From Citrobacter sp. wls619 (lineage in GTDB: Bacteria; Pseudomonadota; Gammaproteobacteria; Enterobacterales; Enterobacteriaceae): 64,000 bases of DNA. Positions 63,220 to 64,000 of this stretch are shown here, in pieces. Location: positions 124,001 through 188,000 of the forward strand of contig NZ_SZXJ01000098.1 of NCBI RefSeq assembly GCF_005281345.1, given 5' to 3'. The notes beneath the pieces were generated by a model. It was given only the letters and a program-made list of their open reading frames with translations, was not told the DNA's origin and ran no database searches. The translations under genes were made by a program, and so were the position numbers. The first letter of the stretch is position 1. The number at the start of each line of letters is the position of its first letter.

Positions 63220-63999
63220 TTACGCTTTCAGCTTACGCATAACCAGCGTGGCGTTGGTGCCGCCAAAACCGAAGCTGTTAGACATAACAGTCGTCAACGC
63301 TTGCTCGGTCGGTTTAGTCACGATGTTCAGACCTGCAGCCTGCTCGTCCAGCTCTTCAATGTTGATGCTCGGCGCGATAAAACCGTGTTCCAGCATCAGC
63401 AGAGAGTAGATAGCTTCCTGAACGCCAGCCGCACCCAGTGAGTGACCGGTCATGGCTTTGGTTGCAGAAATGGCCGGGCTGTTATCGCCAAAGACTTCGC
63501 GGATTGCGCCCAGTTCCTTCACGTCGCCTACCGGAGTGGAAGTACCGTGGGAGTTCAGGTAGTCAATCGGGGTATCAACACCGTGCATCGCCATCTGCAT
63601 GCAGCGAACTGCACCTTCACCTGACGGAGCAACCATGTCAGCACCATCGGACGTTGCGCCGTAACCGACGATTTCAGCGTAGATGTGCGCGCCACGAGCC
63701 AGTGCGTGTTCCAGTTCTTCGACAACAACCATACCGCCGCCGCCTGCGATAACAAAACCGTCACGGTGTGCATCATAAGTACGGGAAGCTTGAGACGGGT
63801 TGTCGTTATATTTGGTAGACAGTGCGCCCATTGCGTCGAACTCGCACGCCATTTCCCAGCACAGCTCTTCGCCGCCGCCAGCAAAAACGATGTCTTGTTT
63901 GCCCAACTGAATTTGTTCAACAGCGTTGCCGATACAGTGTGCAGAAGTCGCACAGGCAGAGCTGATGGAGTAGTTGACGCCGTGGATTTTGAACGGTGT
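63220..63999 (-). CDS. fabB: FabB, 3-oxoacyl-ACP synthase I (5' part beyond window)
   Basis: The last 259 residues of FabB are visible. They include the nucleophile Cys (SSACATSAH, equivalent to Cys163), His in [12 protein letters not shown] (His298), Lys in [10 protein letters not shown] (Lys328) and His in [12 protein letters not shown] (His333). FabB elongates acyl-ACP and is essential for unsaturated fatty acids. The start codon and any FadR/FabR sites lie beyond the right edge. The frame is intact to the edge. Confidence 0.97.
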   Translation of the reverse strand, partial: TPFKIHGVNYSISSACATSAHCIGNAVEQIQLGKQDIVFAGGGEELCWEMACEFDAMGALSTKYNDNPSQASRTYDAHRDGFVIAGGGGMVVVEELEHALARGAHIYAEIVGYGATSDGADMVAPSGEGAVRCMQMAMHGVDTPIDYLNSHGTSTPVGDVKELGAIREVFGDNSPAISATKAMTGHSLGAAGVQEAIYSLLMLEHGFIAPSINIEELDEQAAGLNIVTKPTEQALTTVMSNSFGFGGTNATLVMRKLKA

Positions 64000-64000
64000 C

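Overview
The window is a 64-kb stretch of an enteric bacterial chromosome. Gene content, order and protein sequences match the Escherichia coli K-12 region from arnEF to fabB. Three differences place it nearer Salmonella or Citrobacter: cheV sits between rbn and nuoN, pmrD follows arnF, and a GNAT acetyltransferase lies between yfcH and hisP. Citrobacter is my best guess, from sequence recall only. No integrase, insertion sequence, tRNA, rRNA or CRISPR array was seen.

Layout. 1-900: end of the arn lipid-A modification operon (arnE partial, arnF) and convergent pmrD. 937-8009: menaquinone operon menF-menD-menH-menB-menC-menE on the minus strand, tightly packed with TAATG/ATGA overlaps. 8104-10978: elaB, elaA, rbn, cheV. 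11037-26396: the 13-gene nuo operon for NADH:quinone oxidoreductase on the minus strand, with ERIC elements in two intergenic gaps. 26397-28886: lrhA flanked by two long AT-rich intergenic regions. 28887-34463: alaA, yfbR, yfbS, hxpA (yfbT), yfbU, yfbV. 34803-38343: ackA-pta, with an ERIC element between them. 38560-44685: yfcC, yfcD, yfcE, the divergent glutathione-transferase pair yfcF/yfcG, folX, yfcH and the GNAT gene. 44719-48895: histidine and lysine/arginine/ornithine uptake genes hisP-M-Q-J and argT, with recognisable sigma-54 promoters upstream of hisJ and argT. 49183-59979: ubiX, purF, cvpA (with a PurR box), dedD, folC, accD, dedA, truA, usg, pdxB and divergent flk. 59976-61154: yfcJ.

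The least ordinary segment lies between yfcJ and fabB (61155-63219), where K-12 as I recall it has no such genes. It holds a divergent pair encoding a Mu C-repressor-like protein and a Mu Ner-like protein. Next comes a small papain-fold (NlpC/P60 or CHAP-like) cysteine-hydrolase gene, overlapped by one base with a lipoprotein gene. This reads as a phage-type regulatory switch beside a probable peptidoglycan-hydrolase/immunity pair. It is the best candidate here for an under-described system.

The core genes form metabolic blocks. Menaquinone synthesis and Complex I serve respiration. AckA-Pta handles acetate overflow. The his/argT permease scavenges amino acids under nitrogen control. The purF-to-pdxB cluster mixes purine, folate, fatty-acid, tRNA and pyridoxal-phosphate synthesis.
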